Below the pieces are notes generated by a model that worked only from the letters and a program-made list of their open reading frames with translations, was not told the DNA's origin and did no database searches. A stretch of 64,000 nt of DNA from Parapristionchus giblindavisi (lineage: Eukaryota > Nematoda > Chromadorea > Rhabditida > Diplogasteridae), in assembly GCA_943737045.1 (NCBI GenBank), contig CALSFV010000109.1, positions 162,501-226,500 on the forward strand, written 5' to 3'. Each line of letters opens with the position of its first letter. The first letter of the stretch is position 1. The position numbers and the translations under genes are program-made. Positions 1 through 11,777 of this stretch are shown one piece after another.

Positions 1-510
1 TGCCTATTTTCTGCCTATAACTTGCCTATTTCCTTTGCCTGCGATTGCTAGCATGATTCATTCATGATTATTCTTTCCCAATACCTTGCGTTCTTCAATA
101 TCTCTAGAAATTTTCCGAATTTTCCGAAAAATTTAGGAAAAAAAAATTTCCCGGAAAATGTCGGAAAATAGGAAAATTCGGAAAATCGGAAATCCTATCC
201 GTGGTTCGGATCGCTGCCAAACAGTTCTAGCTACTAAACCGAGATAGCACATTTCTGATCACTCTAAACTTGAAGAGCTCTATATGATAGCTCGCTATCA
301 TCCTATTACGAGTAGCCGCAACGCGTCATTTCGTCGCGTTACGGTTCCGAAATTACCGTATCTCATATTGAATTTTCGTGGTAGTATAATTTTGTGAAAC
401 GCCAAAATTTTAATTTTACAATAGGAATATGCTTCTGAATTTCTTAGTTACTGTATTGACACACCGTGTCATTGGGAAAAATGATGTTCGTCAATGAAAA
501 TTTTGATTAC

Positions 511-867
511 AGATGGAGGATCTCGAATGTCTATGCAAATGCGTATCATATCTGTTATGCAAGGGACAATTTATATGCAATAAATTAGCCTTACCATTCA
601 CCAATCCGTAGTGCAGTTGTAAAAGTGCTCACTAGTTAGCGTAACGTCGCGGGTTCAAAACCTTTTTTACTTTTTTGGAGGAAGAAAACTGCAGAACTTT
701 CCAAAAAATTTCGCGTCTTTGCCTGCACAATCAAGTATGATTCATTCGTGATTCTTATGCTCAATAAGATGAATAAGCATAACATATTTTATTTACGTAT
801 GTGGAATGATTTTTGCTATCTTTCTGCCTTCACAGTTTGTTCACGAAAATATTCGTGGGACCCAACC
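511..867 (+). mobile_element. tRNA-derived SINE copy
   Basis: A tRNA-like head at about 610-660 carries an A box (TAGTGCAGTTG) and B box (GGTTCAAAACC). The unit from GATGGAGG to the CACGAAAATATT segment recurs in reverse at 7242-7585. The A box is degraded relative to the other copy. Confidence 0.6.
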
Positions 868-1600
868 GTTAAGTCTTTAAGTCGTTATATTAACGAAAAA
901 GTGGATAATTTTTGTTAATTGTTAAGAGTACGATTTTTTTTCAAAAAGGATAAAAATTACGATAAGCAGCCATTTTTGATCTATGATTACACGATAGCTC
1001 TGTTGCCGAGTTTTCCAGGAGGAATTCAAATTTGAAACACAGACTACGGCTTGTACATTCCTTCCTTCAACTACGTTATGGGGGAGTCAATTAACAATTT
1101 TCGTTTGCGTGGTGATGTTAGTTAGTCTTATCTGATGACACATGGATTATAACTAACGAAATATTATTTTTAACAATGCAATTAATGGGGAAATTAGGTT
1201 AATGATACATGGCCTCAATGCATAGAAGAAATACAGTGAAAGGTGATATGGAGTAGTCTGGGAATGGTTGCTATACGGGTTCGATCGTACAAAATGTTTA
1301 GTAACCAATAGATCATTGATAATACTGCGCTGTATCCCCCCCCTTTCACTTTCTTTTTTCTGCTATCATTCACTTCATGTAGTGACTTTGATCACGGCAG
1401 TTAAATATAGTAGTTAAGATTTCATTCTAGGAAAAATGCAGATTGCAAAATTAAAAAAAAAGAAGAAATGATACAAATTCTCTTACCACGAAAATTATAA
1501 ATTATATACGGTATGTTGGTAACGTAAAGCGACAAAATGCCGCGTTGCGGCTGCATGCACTACGAACGCGTCAGACTACAGCTATGATAAAGTTTCACGT

Positions 1601-1690
1601 GGTTGAAGCATGGCTTAGTGGCTAGAGCTTTTGTGTGGCGATCCCAGCCTCGTAGGTTCGTTTCCTGCATATCAACTTTGCTGATTTTTC
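1601..1690 (+). repeat. tRNA-like SINE head (second family)
   Basis: A box TGGCTTAGTGG and a B-box-like GGTTCGTTTCC lie about 40 bp apart. Followed by GCTGATTTTTCTTG, as in the related copy at 25570-25685. Confidence 0.5.
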
Positions 1691-2034
1691 TTGCTGGTTA
1701 GTGCGGTTTCAAGCCAAGTTTAATGTAGGGATTTCCGTCCAATGAACCGCCGTGTTGATTTTGAAGAATATAATTTATAGCGCTCACATGACACTGTACT
1801 GTGGTATACGCCATTGCTCTGTGAAAGCCAGAAATACGAAGAGATCACTGTATTATCCGTATAATATACGGTGGCACATTTAAAAAGTCGAAAATGAGCA
1901 GAGATCATTTTTGGGTAGTCCCCTAACAAGGTAGCGATAGCTTTTTTGCATATCTTCATTTTTAACACGTCAAACTTTTACGCCAAAAACGGCCGACTTT
2001 GGAGCTCTGTAGCTCTTCGTGGTCTGATTTTGGT

Positions 2035-2390
2035 ACCGAGTCGTGAATCGAAGCCGAAGGATTTCAATAGCTCAATCGACAGATCTTGACGAGAGGATTT
2101 CAACGGTATACTGAACGTTTTTGTATGTTGCGCTCGGAAGATATGAGCATTTCAAGATTTTCACTGCGTGAATTCATTATTAGTTTTTTCAGTTAAAAAA
2201 AACAAAACCAGCAAAAGATCACTGCGGCAAAGAGGACCCTGACCGTCGAATTTCATATAAAAAAATCTTGAAATGCTCATATCTTCTGAGCGCAACCACA
2301 TGCAAAAACGTTCAGTATACCATTGAAATCCTCTCGTGAAGATGTGTCGATTGAGATATTGAAAACCTTCGGCTTCGATTTTTGTTAAAA
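2035..2390. repeat. Foldback element
   Basis: Arms of roughly 130 bp (2035-2165 and 2245-2390) are inverted copies sharing GAGGATTTCAA, TATACTGAACGTTTTT and the GAAATGCTCATATCTTC core. The loop is AT-rich. Confidence 0.8.
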
Positions 2391-2943
2391 ACCAATTAAT
2401 AAAATCGATTTACAAAAATACTAATTAAAATATCGATCGGCCAAAATGCATTAATACGTGGGGGTCAAAAAATGTGCCAACCAACCCGGATTTTACTCGA
2501 TTCTTATGTGACACGCGTGATATAATGTACTTGAACAGGAAATTGACAAACTGTATGCAAATCCCGAGACAACGGCGCCTGCACTCTCTAGCCAAACTCT
2601 CGATTATTTCGTTGCTACTTAAGTTGCTACTACTAAATTTCAAAAATTGATTCTACAATTCCCTAGATCTATTGAATATCTAGCTATGGCCAAAACACCG
2701 TCTTCAGAAAAGTTGTCGTTCATGAGTTACAAGATGAGCGACGTTTCCTAATTGCTCAATCAGATCGCCGTGAGTTGTGGCATCGTATTCATGTAATTCA
2801 TCACTATATCAATTGTTTACTATTTTAAAGTTATCTTTGTAATGCATAAATTGATAATTATTAATTATTATTATTAATACTTTGGAGAACGATAAAATAT
2901 TCAAAAATAGAAGTACCCCTTGTTTGGAAACACACACGCCCAA

Positions 2944-4165
2944 ATTCATCAGTGGTTCTCATTCATCAGTGGTTCTCATTCATCAGTGGTTCTCATTCAT
3001 CAGTGGTTCTCATTCATCAGTGGTTCTCATTCATCAGTGGTTCTCATTCATCAGTGGTTCTCATTCATCAGTGGTTCTCATTCATCAGTGGTTCTCATTC
3101 ATCAGTGGTTCTCATTCATCAGTGGTTCTCATTCATCAGTGGTTCTCATTCATCAGTGGTTCTCATTCATCAGTGGTTCTCATTCATCAGTGGTTCTCAT
3201 TCATCAGTGGTTCTCATTCATCAGTGGTTCTCATTCATCAGTGGTTCTCATTCATCAGTGGTTCTCATTCATCAGTGGTTCTCATTCATCAGTGGTTCTC
3301 ATTCATCAGTGGTTCTCATTCATCAGTGGTTCTCATTCATCAGTGGTTCTCATTCATCAGTGGTTCTCATTCATCAGTGGTTCTCATTCATCAGTGGTTC
3401 TCATTCATCAGTGGTTCTCATTCATCAGTGGTTCTCATTCATCAGTGGTTCTCATTCATCAGTGGTTCTCATTCATCAGTGGTTCTCATTCATCAGTGGT
3501 TCTCATTCATCAGTGGTTCTCATTCATCAGTGGTTCTCATTCATCAGTGGTTCTCATTCATCAGTGGTTCTCATTCATCAGTGGTTCTCATTCATCAGTG
3601 GTTCTCATTCATCAGTGGTTCTCATTCATCAGTGGTTCTCATTCATCAGTGGTTCTCATTCATCAGTGGTTCTCATTCATCAGTGGTTCTCATTCATCAG
3701 TGGTTCTCATTCATCAGTGGTTCTCATTCATCAGTGGTTCTCATTCATCAGTGGTTCTCATTCATCAGTGGTTCTCATTCATCAGTGGTTCTCATTCATC
3801 AGTGGTTCTCATTCATCAGTGGTTCTCATTCATCAGTGGTTCTCATTCATCAGTGGTTCTCATTCATCAGTGGTTCTCATTCATCAGTGGTTCTCATTCA
3901 TCAGTGGTTCTCATTCATCAGTGGTTCTCATTCATCAGTGGTTCTCATTCATCAGTGGTTCTCATTCATCAGTGGTTCTCATTCATCAGTGGTTCTCATT
4001 CATCAGTGGTTCTCATTCATCAGTGGTTCTCATTCATCAGTGGTTCTCATTCATCAGTGGTTCTCATTCATCAGTGGTTCTCATTCATCAGTGGTTCTCA
4101 TTCATCAGTGGTTCTCATTCATCAGTGGTTCTCATTCATCAGTGGTTCTCATTCATCAGTGGTTC
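2944..4165. repeat. 17-bp minisatellite, about 72 near-identical units
   Basis: The unit ATTCATCAGTGGTTCTC repeats without visible variation for 1222 bp. Because 17 is not a multiple of 3 and the unit lacks stops, all three plus frames stay open and give the same 17-residue cycle (HSSVVLIHQWFSFISGS). The long open frames are a by-product of the repeat and are not treated as genes. Confidence 0.97.
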
Positions 4166-4441
4166 AGTGGCAATGTCCTCTGTGTGATAAAGGTGGCAAT
4201 TGTACTGTATCGTAATGATCAGTTCATCGGTCACGTTAGTTCAAAGTGCATGCACAATAATGCATAAAGTGAAACGTCGATCGGTATTCGAAACCGTAAA
4301 CTTTGGATGCTGAAGCAGCCACCTTACCAATGGGAATCGCTTACAATCAGATCATCCTTCGTCCCTTCCTCATCTCATGTTATCTCTAATTCGGCAGATA
4401 TCATTCATTCTTCCATTCCAATGGTCGCTATTAGAAGTACG

Positions 4442-5633
4442 GGCGCTTGTTCCGCAAATGTGCACACTTGCCACACCCCCTTTAAGCCCCGCCCCCTCCA
4501 ACAGTGCAATGCGTACTCTCTCATATCTGAACGTTCTCTCACCTCTCTCTCGGCCTCTTGGGCAGTCTCTCATATGTCAACGCTCTCTCGCACTCTCTCG
4601 CTCTCGATTAACTAATTTTGACCTAACAAGACAATAGCAATAAGCGGGGTCAAACAAGGCCTATCTCTCCCAATCAGTTATCAATTATGTTATTATCCCC
4701 GGCTCCAGAGTCGTCTCCCAAGTCCAATAGCCCGCTTCTTCTCTTCAGTGATGTTAGTTTTGGATGGAGCGATTCTCCCGTCAAACCTACCTTACCAACG
4801 CCCCCACTCCCTAACCCTTTGCCGGCTGGTAGTTGCCCAGATTGGGAGGAAGGTTTACCGCTTCACAGCGAAGCTCTTAATGTATTCAAGGGAGTGAATG
4901 CTCGACAGTTAGAGATGTTTCTGTCTCTTCCTAAGGAATCAGATATTGAACAAATGAAAAGTATGGGTTTGCTGCCATCAAGCAAGACTTGCATATGCGG
5001 CCGTACGATGGCTCTCAAGAAAACATAAAGAAATCAGTTCTCGTGAAATCGGCTCCATTCATTAATTATATTACGGATTCGCCTATTCTTTTAATTAACA
5101 ACCGATTAGCTCATTCCTTTCATTCATTATTTTCCATATTCATATTACCGATGTGTTCATTCTTCATTCCATACCAATTAGTCGATTCTTCACTCATTAA
5201 TATTTCTGTATTTATAAATTTGATAGTACGTTCTAGTTAGAGCACAGACATATAGACAAACCGTGTAAGACACGCAGGGGAGATGAGAGAGGAGAGAGAC
5301 CAAGACAGTGAGAGTGAGCGAGACAACGTGTTCTAGCTAGAGAGCACGCATGCAAGACTTGTAGTTTGTATCACCCCCTATAAATAGCGCTCAGCCTGCT
5401 CATTCTTCGCCTCTGATTCATCAGTTGCGCCTCTCTCATTCGAGAGCATTTGGGTATGGGGAAGGGAATTCGCGATGAAGTCCCTACCCTGCCCCGGACT
5501 TCTCCATCTTCTTGGAGAAGTCGCCGCGCAGGAGCCGGCTGGGGCCTCTCCCCCTTCCAAGCTCTCTGCCTGGAAAAGGGGGGCGGGGCTTAAAGGGGGC
5601 GTGGCAAGTGTGCACATTTGCGGAACAAGCGCC
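4442..5633. mobile_element. 1.2-kb terminal-inverted-repeat DNA transposon, non-autonomous
   Basis: The ends are inverted copies of about 55 bp, beginning GGCGCTTGTTCCGCAAATGT and running into a GC-rich CCCCCTTTAAGCCCCGCC block (4442-4498 and 5578-5633). Between them lies a transposase fragment at 4687-5028. The right end is directly followed by a truncated copy of another MITE, so no clear target duplication is visible. Confidence 0.75.
4687..5028 (+). pseudogene. ISXO2/Merlin-like transposase, N-terminal fragment
   Basis: An open frame of 113 residues. Its first half is Pro/Ser rich. The second half has codon-like composition and ends MGLLPSSKTCICGRTMALKK. That resembles the start of ISXO2-like (Merlin) transposases, where a helical leader ends in a zinc-binding CxCG pair followed by a basic residue run. 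The remainder of the zinc ribbon and the DDE catalytic core are absent; the frame stops right after this motif. It sits inside the 4442-5633 element, which supports a transposon origin. Recognised by pattern only. Confidence 0.45.
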
Positions 5634-5802
5634 ACAGACTAGTAGTTTACTGCTAGTTTAGTACAAGTGAAAGAACATTTGACGAAATACATTACCGCAT
5701 AATACACCACTTCTAGTAAACTTACGTTTAGCTAGCCGTAGACTTGCGAGTCTACGGCTAGTGGGAAATATAAGTAAACTACTAGTTTGAAAACACCAGA
5801 GA
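5634..5802. mobile_element. MITE of the CTGGTATTT family, left end missing
   Basis: Shares the GTAGACTTGC(G/A)AGTCTACGGCTAG core hairpin and the TAGTTTGAAAACACCAGA end with the copies at 11778 and 16877. It abuts the 4442-5633 element, replacing the expected left terminus. Confidence 0.65.
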
Positions 5803-6083
5803 ACTTGCACACGCTCTAAAGGAACCGTTTACTATTTTTGGCCTTTCCCGGCTATTTTAGATCTGGCCTTATTGAACCAACGATCCACACTTCAAATAGG
5901 GTTTACGAGATGGGTACTACAGAGGTATACAGAAAAAATTAGGAAATCAGAAAATAAAAAAAAATCAAAAAAAATATATAGAAACGTCTCATTATGGAAT
6001 TCTTATAGGAAGAATTGCGTAATCGGATCGGACTTTGCTCCATATTGCCTGTAGCTTATAAGATACAGGTAAAGGATTGCTCA

Positions 6084-6310
6084 GCGTGCACTCACAGAAA
6101 AAAAAGCACGTGTACTACTATGCACCAAACACTAAACGGTTAGGGTTTCAAGCTCTTTTATTTCAGGAATTCAAAGCCCTACCTCGAGAACCCATTAATG
6201 CAAGTTTCAAACCAAAACTATTTAGTTTTTGGTGCATAGGAGTACATAGGCCTTTTCTAGAGCTAGGGTTAGGGCTAGGGCTAGGGCTAGGGCTTTTCTG
6301 TGAGTGTGCG
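6084..6310. mobile_element. Foldback MITE with GCACTCACAGAAAA ends
   Basis: The ends are inverted (GTGCACTCACAGAAAA and TTTTCTGTGAGTGTGC) and the flanking blocks around GGTGCATA/TATGCACC also pair. A telomere-like tract of GGGCTA repeats lies at 6266-6296 within the right arm. The termini resemble those of the element at 46087-46237. Confidence 0.65.
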
Positions 6311-6622
6311 TATGAGTGGTACAGCATTACCGGTACAGAAGAAGCATTCTTTGAGCAATATTCATGACGATCTTTTGTCTCATTCGGAACGTTCTCTAGC
6401 CTGTAATAAAAATATGAATTTTGTTAGTACGCTCCAATAAATAGTCCCTTTTATAGTTGGCTCTGTGCAATTGCAAGAAACTTTGAAATTGCTGACTTGC
6501 CACTGGCAACAGCAGCCATTAGTCCACTCACTGCTTGATCGAGCCAATGCTGCAGAAGTTCACGACTATGCTCCTCATTTAGGTCTATCTAAATTTCAGA
6601 TCTATCGCCGTTAGCTGATCAC

Positions 6623-6743
6623 ATTAAAGGGAGCGTTACCTCTCTCAATGCTCTCTGAATTGTGCGCACTATTTCTCTGCTCTCTAGCAACGAGAGAGCA
6701 TTGCGCGTCGAAGAGACCATAGTGAGAGGTTACGCTCCCTAAA
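6623..6743. mobile_element. TTAA MITE (GGGAGCGT family)
   Basis: Begins TTAAAGGGAGCGTTACCTCTC and ends with the reverse complement. TTAA target sites are visible at several family copies, as for piggyBac-derived MITEs. Confidence 0.7.
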
Positions 6744-7241
6744 AGAAGACAGACGAATATCTCACAGTATTAGTGCCCTTTGATTCTACCTTCACACGCC
6801 CAGACTAATTTTTCAGAGGGTGGTAACGACTACCGCAAATGGTTGATTGAATGTGCGGAAATATAGGGTTTTCTATTATAAATAACCAAGTATTGCTGAA
6901 CTCACATTGATTCTGTGACAAAGCGCAACGGAGAGGTGTTATCCACGAAGCATATGACCTGTGAACTGTTATATTTAACACTTTTTATGCACAATAAGTG
7001 TTAAATATTACGATTCACAGGTCTTGTGCTCCGTGGAAAACACAAAAAATGGTATTGGAAGCACTTACTTTCAATGCACTGCCATCTTCAGTATGAACAA
7101 CTGGCACATCTGCAGAACGACCCTCAACTGAGGATGAGCATGAGAAGAGTAGAAGACCTAAATTACTATACATTATGTGTAAATCGCCTTCTTGATGAAA
7201 CGACAAAAAAGCCCAATCTAATATACTCTCTCGTTGATTAT

Positions 7242-7585
7242 AGGTGGAGTCCGAGCAATATTTTCGTGAACAAACTGTAAAGACAGAAAGATAGAAAAAG
7301 TTATTCTACATGCCATACATAAATTATTTTATCTAATTCAGCTTATTCATCGCAAGAATCATGAATGAATCCATGCTTGATGTACAGGGAAAGGCGCGAA
7401 ATTTTGAAAATAGGAAAGTTCAGCAATAGGTTTCGAACCCGCGACTTTACGCTTACTAGTGAGCACTTTTACCACTGCGCTACGGGATTAATGAATGGTC
7501 GTGCTTATTTCATGCATAACTCACTTGTCCCTTGCATAATAGATATGCTATGCTTTTGCATAGACATTCGCGGGCCTCCATCTTT
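7242..7585 (-). mobile_element. tRNA-derived SINE copy, better preserved
   Basis: On the minus strand the segment at about 7486-7432 has textbook pol III boxes (TAGCGCAGTGG and GGTTCGAAACC) with spacing expected for a tRNA. The flanking body matches 511-867 over its whole length. No acceptor stem pairing was seen, so it is a SINE rather than a tRNA gene. Confidence 0.65.
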
Positions 7586-8406
7586 AACGAAGCGAGAGTG
7601 TGACCAGAGAAGAAAGGTGCAAATTAGATCGGGTGCCACCTCAAAGTTACTCGAAGCGACACGACACAAAGAAAAACACAAATTGACCAGAAAAGAAACG
7701 AAAACAGTGCATGGAAGACGAACAAATAAAGTATTATGATCACCCTTTTAGATGTGCAATTAGAGGCAGCGGACGAAACACCATTGGACACATTATTAGC
7801 TAACGTTCACAGTTTACAATTTTACATTTAATGTAGTATATTTAAAAATATACTAGTAATTATTATGTTATTAATTCAATTTTTTTCTTGCTGATATTCA
7901 AACATTTCCATGTTGAACTATTAAAGTGCGTGCATAACACTTATTTGTAAATTCTACTAATTATCAATTTACACAATATTATATTCGTAACTCATAAGTA
8001 TTTCATGCTACGATCAAGTAATCACCGCCTTCTTTCTTACCTCCTGACTTTATCATAATTTTTAAACGTTTAATTATGAATCTTAAAATACCCTCCGAGG
8101 TCAGATAAATCTATTATTATTACGATATTCGTTGTCAGGGAGGAAATGTAAATAAAAGTAAAGATAACTTGCATATGTACGGATAATTCCAAACATCGGA
8201 GATCACTAGCATCTTCACGAGTAGAATAACAGCCGTATCCTCTCTATCATTAGTATGACCCGCTTTGGAGTCGATTTAGCGCACACAGTGTGGAGGCGTT
8301 AACCGTAGCTGAAAGAAGAATGAAAGGAGATAGAGAGCAAAAGACCACTTGTTGATCAATGAATGGAAGTGATAGTTTAATTTAATTTAATATAATTTAT
8401 TGCACA

Positions 8407-8527
8407 TTAAAGGCATACTCCAAGCGAATTTCACTCTCCGCATTGGCAATACTCTCTCGTAGACAAAGAAAGTGAGAGAAAGTTGCCAGAGCGGAGAGTT
8501 TCAAATTAGCTTTGGGTTTCGCTTTAA
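8407..8527. mobile_element. Palindromic MITE (CCAAGCTAATTT family)
   Basis: About 120 bp with ends TTAAAGGCATACTCCAAGC and its inverse. The centre has the family's CTCTCTCGTAGACAAAGAAAG hairpin. This is the most frequent repeat in the window. Confidence 0.8.
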
Positions 8528-8587
8528 AAGCCGTGACAACATTTCACAGAACATGTAAATGAGATCATACGGGGAGTAGGGCAAAAG

Positions 8588-8812
8588 GATTGCTCAAATG
8601 ACACTGTGCGCTAAAGAACGGAAGTCGCTCAAAGGCTAGATCTCGCCCCGCCTCTCTATTGTCTCTCCGCTGCCTCTCTCTAACCCGGCTGACATTCGAG
8701 CGCTATATGATATATAAAAGAGATTAGCATAGTTTCTGAACCATGCAAAACAAGAAAGTCTCTTTTACAAATAAAACAAGTGATTTTTATACGCTCAATA
8801 AATAGTCTCAGT
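8588..8812. mobile_element. MITE related to 47007-47297
   Basis: Contains the CTCGCCCCGCCTCTC, CTCTAACCCGGCTGACATTCG and ATAGTTTCTGAACCATGCAAAA blocks found at 47090-47225. The termini carry the TTTTATAC motif shared with 20268 and 52256. Confidence 0.6.
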
Positions 8813-8861
8813 ATGTAGATCAAACGAGATGAAACGGTGATCAATGATAGATTAGGCTAGT

Positions 8862-9256
8862 AATGGCGCACTAAAATATAGTGGAAAACGGAAAATGGCG
8901 ACTTTCCGGGGTCTAAAAAAGTACACTGGAAAACCGAAAATGGAAACTCGAAATTTGAATTCGCGGGCGCGAATAAGGCGCGGGAATTCAAATTCTGACT
9001 TTCTAACTGCGATTGTCTGCGGTTATAAAACTTAATTAAAGCCGAAATTTCATTTTTCGACCTTTATGGAGCGTAGGAACTTCAATTCCTACTTAGCATC
9101 CTTTTTAAACCGCAGAAAACCGTAGTTGGAAAGCCAGAATTTGAATTCCCGCACCTTTTTTCGCGCCCGCGAATTCAAATTTTCGAGTTTCCAGGTGCTT
9201 TTTTAGACCCTGGAAAGTCGCCATTTTCCGTTTTCCACTATTATTTAGTGCGCCAT
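8862..9256. repeat. 395-bp foldback element
   Basis: Ends GGCGCACTAAAATATAGTGG and CCACTATTATTTAGTGCGCC. Long arms pair through the GAATTCGCGGGCGCGAA block. No coding capacity. Confidence 0.85.
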
Positions 9257-9719
9257 AAGATGAAATCCTGCTCTCCGATCCTAACCCCTAAACCATTGTG
9301 TGTAAACCGTGTGTGTCAGTTCTTGACAGTCTTGACAGTCAGTTTGAAATAGTCTCGTTCAAAAGTCTAAAAGATATTTCTTATACTTCCCTTGTGAGAG
9401 AAGGGTCTGTGCTAGTTCCAACTCGAATCAGGAGTCGCCAAAGAATTCCCTTCTCCGGGAATGGGAAAAGATCGACCTACTCGGCCACAGTCGTTCACAT
9501 CATAGCTGTTTGAAGTATGGGGGGGGGACAGAATTAAAAAGTAAATACGGATTGTTGTTACTATCATACTTGTTTATTAAATGTTATATGTAGAACGGAT
9601 TTGCACAATACATGTGATGGGAAGCTCAGAGTCTCCATGTCTCCATGTCTCCGTAATTCTATCGCATCCTGTAAGCATAAAAAATTGATATCAATTCATG
9701 ATTAAGAGAGATTTTTTTT

Positions 9720-9960
9720 ATTCCATCAAATATAATGAGTAGGGGTGATATGAATAAGGGTAGAAGAGAGATAAATGGATTTTCGTCGCATAAGGCGATT
9801 TCGGTTTTGGCACGGTGGCAGTTTTCATGGTAAGCGTTTCAGGTACAAACTTGAGAAATATGAACGATAGTTTTGGGAGGGAGATTTATCAATCCTGCAC
9901 GGAAGGGGTCATTTCATTCGGAAAGTCACAGCATTGAATGGAATCGATTGATCATTTGAT
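9720..9960 (-). mobile_element. LINE 3' tail remnant
   Basis: The minus strand matches the 3' end of the LINE at 54542-55055, including the GCCAAAACCGAAATCGCC and CTTATGCGACG blocks and the CCTTCCGTGCAGG motif. Another tail fragment with that motif is at 10290-10330. Confidence 0.65.
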
Positions 9961-10657
9961 ACCAACAAGGGGATGCTCCCAACTTGTCCTGGCCATATGA
10001 GATAGCAATGGCATGAATAGAATCAGTTTTCGATGCTGATTACGAATCCGCTTTCAACCGTTGCAAAAACGAGCTGAGCGTCGGGAAAATCGATATTGAA
10101 ATTCAGCTAGTTCATTCGAAAATTCGTGTGACTTCCTACACAAACCATCCTAATAAGCTCATGAACTCTATCATTTATCGAAACAATTGACGGTGTGGTT
10201 TAGTTGATAAGGTGGATAAGATGTGAATTTTCGAATCAACTAGTCTTATCTTATTATTTTATCTTATCTTATTCTTTTAAATCTTAAATAGCCCTGCACG
10301 GAAGGGGGGCGGACGGTGGTGATCTAACTATTTCGGTGGGCAAAGAATTCCAAATATCTATCACTCTAGACGCACAGGCAGATAATGTTGAATTAATACG
10401 ATATTATATAGTCGAATCTCAATATCGATTTTCTCGAAGCCCCGCTCGACTGGGCAACGTTTGCAAGCAGATTCGTAGTCAGCATATTGTAAGTCAGCCC
10501 AACCCAAGTAACTGCAGTGTATACAACATTTCTTCATATTTTATTTCACGCTCAAATCTCTCTATGTACTTGCACCATAAATAATCTCTCTGTAAGAAAT
10601 GATAAATATTACATTATATTAAAAACACGACTAACCAAGCCGATATATAAATGTAGT

Positions 10658-10924
10658 CTAATGTGAGATTTGCAGTACATTGAAACAAGCGACTTTTCTT
10701 CGTTAATATTATGGAAATCCCAGTATGATGTATTATGGTACCGTAGTATTAGATCGAACATCACACGGTGTTACTACAGCATGCTGGGATGAAAATATTT
10801 AAAAAAATTGAGAAATTTTCTCGACCATTTATCAGAATCAAAGAAGATATGCGAAAGCAAAAGCATAATTTAATTTAGGAATAAAAATCGCTTGTGTTAA
10901 TGCCCTGCAAATCTCACATTACAC
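10658..10924. repeat. Foldback element (TGTGAGATTTGCAG family)
   Basis: Ends are inverted TAATGTGAGATTTGCAG copies, with pairing continuing through AAGCGA(C/T)TTTT. A second member is at 11283-11535. Confidence 0.75.
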
Positions 10925-10948
10925 GTTGCTACTTAAGTTGCTACTACT

Positions 10949-11068
10949 AAAAGGGAGCGTAACCTCTCTCAATGGTCTCTTCAACACGCAACGTTCTCCC
11001 GTTGCTAGAGAACAGAGCATTAGTGTGCACAATGAAGAGGCCATTGAGAGAGGTAACGCTCCCTTTAA
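10949..11068. mobile_element. TTAA MITE (GGGAGCGT family)
   Basis: A nearly full palindrome, lying directly next to another foldback (11075-11275). The left TTAA has decayed to CTAAAA. Confidence 0.7.
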
Positions 11069-11074
11069 ATAACG

Positions 11075-11275
11075 GCTGGTTTAGCGGTGTTATCTCAGTG
11101 TCAGGTGGTGATGGTTTGTGTTGTGTTTATGTTAAGACGGGTACAAAATTCGCCTATTGATAAGAAAATCTTGACAAGAAAAGATAAGAATTTCATATAA
11201 ATAGGTAAATTCTGTACCCATGTTGTCATAAAGATACCACAAACACCTGAGAAAACACCACTAAACAAGTTGTTT
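11075..11275. repeat. Foldback element (TTTAGCGGTGTT family)
   Basis: Inverted ends GGTTTAGCGGTGTT and AACACCACTAAAC with an internal GGGTACA/TGTACCC pairing. A half copy is at 11540-11612. Confidence 0.65.
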
Positions 11276-11282
11276 AAATGTA

Positions 11283-11535
11283 TTGTAATGTGAGATTTGC
11301 AGGGCATTGACACAAGCGATTTTTCTTCGTAAATAAAATAATGCGGTGGCTTTGGGTTGCTCGCATATCTTCTTTGATTCTGAGAAATGGTCGAGAATTT
11401 TTATACATTTTTCATCCCATTATGCAGCAGTACCATTTTGTGAAGTTGGATATAATACTACCGCACAACAACATAATTCCCATAATATTAACGCAAAAAG
11501 TCGCTTGTTTCAATGCCCTGCAAATCTGACAGTAC
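11283..11535. repeat. Foldback element (TGTGAGATTTGCAG family)
   Basis: Inverted ends GTGAGATTTGCAGGGCATTG and CAATGCCCTGCAAATCTG. Similar to 10658-10924. Confidence 0.75.
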
Positions 11536-11614
11536 ACTACATTTAAATATCGGTTGGGTTAGTGGTGTTGCCTCACTGTGAGGTGGTTTGGCGGTTTGTT
11601 GTGTCTTTATGATA

Positions 11615-11757
11615 AAGGGCGCGCAATCTCTCTCAATCATCTCTTCATTGCGCACACCATTTATCTGTTCACTAACAACGAGAGAACGTAGATCGTTATT
11701 ATGAAGAACGTGGGACCAATTATGTGGCAGCGTTCTCTAATAGATTCGAGAGGTTAA
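11615..11757. mobile_element. Diverged TTAA MITE (GGGAGCGT family)
   Basis: Recognisable through the CTCTCTCAAT.ATCTCTTCATTGCGCAC block and the GAGAGGTTA end; the right arm is heavily altered. Confidence 0.4.
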
Positions 11758-11777
11758 AAGCGTAACCCGTGTAGCTC

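Noticed and set aside
2882..4267. Three overlapping open frames of 411-461 codons
   Set aside because: They are the 17-bp minisatellite read in three frames; not a gene and not a CRISPR array, since there are no distinct spacers.
7365..7739. 124-codon plus-strand frame
   Set aside because: Overlaps the SINE at 7242-7585 on the opposite strand and shows no protein-like pattern.
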